From Acidimicrobiales bacterium (GTDB lineage Bacteria; Actinomycetota; Acidimicrobiia; Acidimicrobiales; Palsa-688): 14,144 nt of DNA. Below, piece by piece: positions 13,978-14,144 of the stretch. A program made the position numbers and the translations under genes. The notes under the pieces were generated by a model. The model was not told the DNA's origin and did no database searches. It saw only the letters and a list, made by a program, of their open reading frames with translations. The stretch is taken from NCBI GenBank assembly GCA_019241495.1, contig JAFAWZ010000152.1:1-14144 (forward strand). Direction: 5' to 3'. Position 1 is the first letter of the stretch, and each line of letters starts with the position of its first letter.

Positions 13978-14144
13978 ATGACCGAGACACCTCGACTCGT
14001 ACAGACGGAGCGGCGCGGTCCGGTCGGCATCGTCGCCTTCAACGAGCCAGAGGCCCTCAACCCGCTCTCCACCTACCGGGGCGGTAGCGAGGAGCAGCTC
14101 GCCGAGGCCATCGTGGAGTTCGACCGCGATCCTGAGATCAAGGT
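13978..14144 (+). CDS. Enoyl-CoA hydratase/isomerase family protein, N-terminal part
   Basis: An ATG at 13978 opens a frame that runs off the end of the window after 55 complete codons. The product begins MTETPRLVQTERRGPVGIVA and continues FNEPEALNPLS, then DRDPEIKV, matching the first strand-turn-strand of crotonases: a GPVGIVAFNEPEALNPL block, then a helix leading to the D-P-x-I-K segment before the first oxyanion-hole motif. It aligns by eye with GPIGLIEMNEPERLNPL of the hydratase at 5800-6633. Catalytic residues are beyond the window, so hydratase, isomerase or another crotonase activity cannot be distinguished. No clear Shine-Dalgarno is seen; the 28-base distance from the lipoprotein stop suggests an operon. 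Confidence 0.8.
   Translation, partial: MTETPRLVQTERRGPVGIVAFNEPEALNPLSTYRGGSEEQLAEAIVEFDRDPEIK

Overview
The window is high-GC DNA with tightly packed genes, GTG and TTG starts next to ATG, short intergenic gaps, candidate leaderless promoters and three FCD-type GntR regulators. This looks actinobacterial. The mix of LLM oxidoreductase, amidohydrolase, crotonases, acyl-CoA dehydrogenase and Liv-type ABC transporter is common in soil and aquatic Actinomycetota such as Acidimicrobiia, but that placement is inference. I see no tRNA, rRNA, CRISPR array, transposase or attachment site. No stretch without a gene exceeds 300 bases; the two longest gaps (5511-5799 and 7531-7794) hold promoter and operator-like sequence.

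Layout. 1-309: C-terminal end of an LLM-class oxidoreductase (+). 424-1533: amidohydrolase-2 family metal enzyme (+). 1560-3182: two tandem FCD-type GntR regulators (-), 12 bases apart. 3276-4214: zinc-free MDR/quinone oxidoreductase (+), divergent from the regulators. 4278-5510: lipoprotein substrate-binding protein of the Liv type (-), separated from the MDR gene by a strong bidirectional terminator. 5800-6633: enoyl-CoA hydratase (+). 6805-7530: third FCD-type GntR (+). 7795-11288: a transporter operon whose first gene fuses LivH, LivM and LivG in one 911-residue chain, followed by LivF with a 4-base overlap. 11320-12585: acyl-CoA dehydrogenase (-). 12714-13949: a second substrate-binding lipoprotein closely related to the first (+). 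13978 to the end: start of a second crotonase (+).

How it may work together (inference). The two lipoproteins would capture a ligand outside the membrane and pass it to a single LivHMG-LivF importer. The acyl-CoA dehydrogenase and the two crotonases would run beta-oxidation-type steps. The LLM enzyme, amidohydrolase and MDR reductase would supply oxygenation, hydrolysis or decarboxylation, and reduction steps. The substrate is unknown; the enzymes fit an organic acid or a degraded ring compound better than plain amino-acid uptake. The three GntR paralogues probably sense related acids through their FCD domains, in which the usual metal-binding Asp is replaced by His.

The most interesting non-coding signals are an 11-base word shared exactly by the transporter leader and the second lipoprotein promoter region (in the latter it is half of a perfect 7-7-7 inverted repeat), three CCAANTTGG-like boxes ahead of the enoyl-CoA hydratase, and a divergent pair of candidate leaderless promoters at 3190-3269.
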